Source: Streptomyces sp. WM6378 (GTDB lineage Bacteria > Actinomycetota > Actinomycetes > Streptomycetales > Streptomycetaceae). From it: a stretch of DNA of 24,984 nucleotides. Position 1 is the first letter of the stretch. The number at the start of each line of letters is the position of its first letter. Where the stretch lies: NCBI RefSeq assembly GCF_001279695.1, contig NZ_LGDD01000007.1, forward strand, positions 1 to 24,984. The letters are read 5' to 3'. A program made the translations under genes and the position numbers. This document shows positions 24,604 to 24,984 of this stretch, piece by piece. The notes under the pieces were generated by a model. That model saw only the letters and a list, made by a program, of their open reading frames with translations. It was not told the origin of the DNA and did not search any database.

Positions 24604-24655
24604 TGTGCGTACGCCCCCTCTGACCTGCTACTGTCCTCTTCGCCCACAAAAACCG

Positions 24656-24684
24656 TTGACACGGTCGGAGTGGGGAGGTAGATT
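24656..24684 (+). promoter_or_regulatory. rRNA operon promoter P1
   Basis: TTGACA at 24656-24661 and TAGATT at 24679-24684 with a 17-base spacer is a near-perfect HrdB-dependent promoter. Transcription should start near 24691. Confidence 0.8.
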
Positions 24685-24702
24685 CAAACGGTTGCCTCGA
24701 AC

Positions 24703-24731
24703 TGGACAAGTTCGGGAGCGCTAGCTAACAT
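24703..24731 (+). promoter_or_regulatory. rRNA operon promoter P2
   Basis: TGGACA at 24703-24708 and TAACAT at 24726-24731, spaced by 17 bases, form a second promoter just downstream of the P1 start. Confidence 0.65.
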
Positions 24732-24741
24732 CTCTCTCGCT

Positions 24742-24772
24742 CTCATCGGAAATTGAATTTCCGAGTGATGAG
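24742..24772 (+). promoter_or_regulatory. Hairpin in the rRNA leader between P2 and P3
   Basis: TCGGAAAT at 24746-24753 pairs perfectly with ATTTCCGA at 24757-24764 around TGA; CTCA/TGAG (24742-24745 and 24769-24772) can extend it. It would form only in transcripts from P1 and P2. Confidence 0.5.
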
Positions 24773-24829
24773 CCATTCCGATTCACCATTTGAAGTCAAC
24801 GAGGTCGATTCGATCGGCTGAAATGCTTC

Positions 24830-24838
24830 TGATAGAGT
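24830..24838 (+). promoter_or_regulatory. rRNA operon promoter P3 (extended -10)
   Basis: TGATAGAGT fits an extended -10 (TGnTAnnnT). The -35 region (TTCGAT at 24809-24814) is weak. Tandem promoters of this kind are usual for Streptomyces rRNA operons. Confidence 0.55.
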
Positions 24839-24885
24839 CGGAAACGCCGAAAAGGGAAACGCGAAAGCGAATAACGAATCGGCAG

Positions 24886-24899
24886 CCCGCTCCAGCGGG
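24886..24899 (+). other. Small hairpin in the rRNA leader
   Basis: CCCGC-TCCA-GCGGG forms a 5-base stem between P3 and P4. Confidence 0.4.
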
Positions 24900-24921
24900 T
24901 GGCAGAAACGGAAATCGGATC

Positions 24922-24930
24922 TGCTAAGCT
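24922..24930 (+). promoter_or_regulatory. rRNA operon promoter P4 (extended -10)
   Basis: TGCTAAGCT again fits an extended -10 without a good -35. The bases after it (GGAAACACGAAA, then GAAGGGAAGCGC) copy those after P3. Confidence 0.5.
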
Positions 24931-24984
24931 GGAAACACGAAATACCGAAGGGAAGCGCCCGGAGGAAAGCCCGAGAGGGTGAGT

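Larger units (their letters stand above)
24691..24984 (+). ncRNA. Leader (5' external spacer) of an rRNA operon, cut by the window edge
   Basis: The last 290 bases are non-coding, much richer in A than the rest of the window, and contain tandem promoters. The end, with GAAGGGAAGCGCCCGGAGG and GAAAGCCCGAGAGGGTGAGT, is a sequence I recognise from Streptomyces pre-16S leaders, where boxA-type antitermination and RNase III processing sequences and then the 16S gene follow. The 16S gene itself is not in the window. Confidence 0.82.

Overview
The window is high-GC actinobacterial chromosome and is almost certainly from Streptomyces. Evidence for this is the codon pattern with G/C third positions, frequent GTG starts, a whiB sporulation regulator, coenzyme F420 genes (fbiA/fbiB), a SpoIIM-like protein and a Streptomyces-type rRNA operon leader at the right edge. 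The order fbiB-fbiA-cdo / whiB / GT2 / DUF5719 / metallopeptidase / DUF3499 / manB / Trm112 / SIS / manA / CDF / PTS / ahcY resembles, from memory, the conserved core region around whiB (SCO3034) to manB/manA (SCO3028/SCO3025) in S. coelicolor. I see no insertion sequence, prophage, CRISPR array, tRNA or obvious defence island.

Layout. 1-1016: AlkA/HhH-GPD DNA glycosylase, probably cut by the left edge. 1023-3784 (minus): a tight cdo-fbiA-fbiB run, that is cysteine dioxygenase plus two late F420 steps. 3785-4501: a long gene-free, relatively AT-richer region with a good promoter for whiB (4502-4765). 5061-10342: a large membrane GT2 glycosyltransferase with a Gln/Tyr/Pro-rich tail, translationally coupled to an exported DUF5719 protein. 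10367-10846 (minus): a zincin-fold protein with a damaged HExxH motif. 11131-16060: DUF3499, phosphomannomutase ManB, Trm112-like zinc protein, SIS-domain sugar isomerase-like protein and mannose-6-phosphate isomerase ManA, which together make mannose-1-phosphate for envelope glycans. 16140-17099: CDF cation transporter. 17428-19524 (minus): one-chain fructose-type PTS permease (IIB-IIC-IIA), divergent from ahcY (19917-21380), which removes S-adenosylhomocysteine. 21381-21671: two strong hairpins flanking a short direct-repeat cluster. 21672-22292: unknown protein. 22418-23467 (minus) and 23596-24603 (plus): divergent RDD and SpoIIM-like membrane proteins. 24656-24984: tandem promoters and leader of an rRNA operon whose 16S gene lies just outside the window.

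Functionally this is mostly housekeeping and developmental core: mannose activation, envelope glycosylation, redox cofactor supply, methyl-cycle recycling and ribosome synthesis. The least characterised part is the whiB-adjacent GT2/DUF5719 pair together with the pseudo-zincin, the orphan PTS with a repeat-encoded linker, and the RDD/SpoIIM pair facing an rRNA operon. No clear new multi-gene system could be demonstrated from sequence alone.
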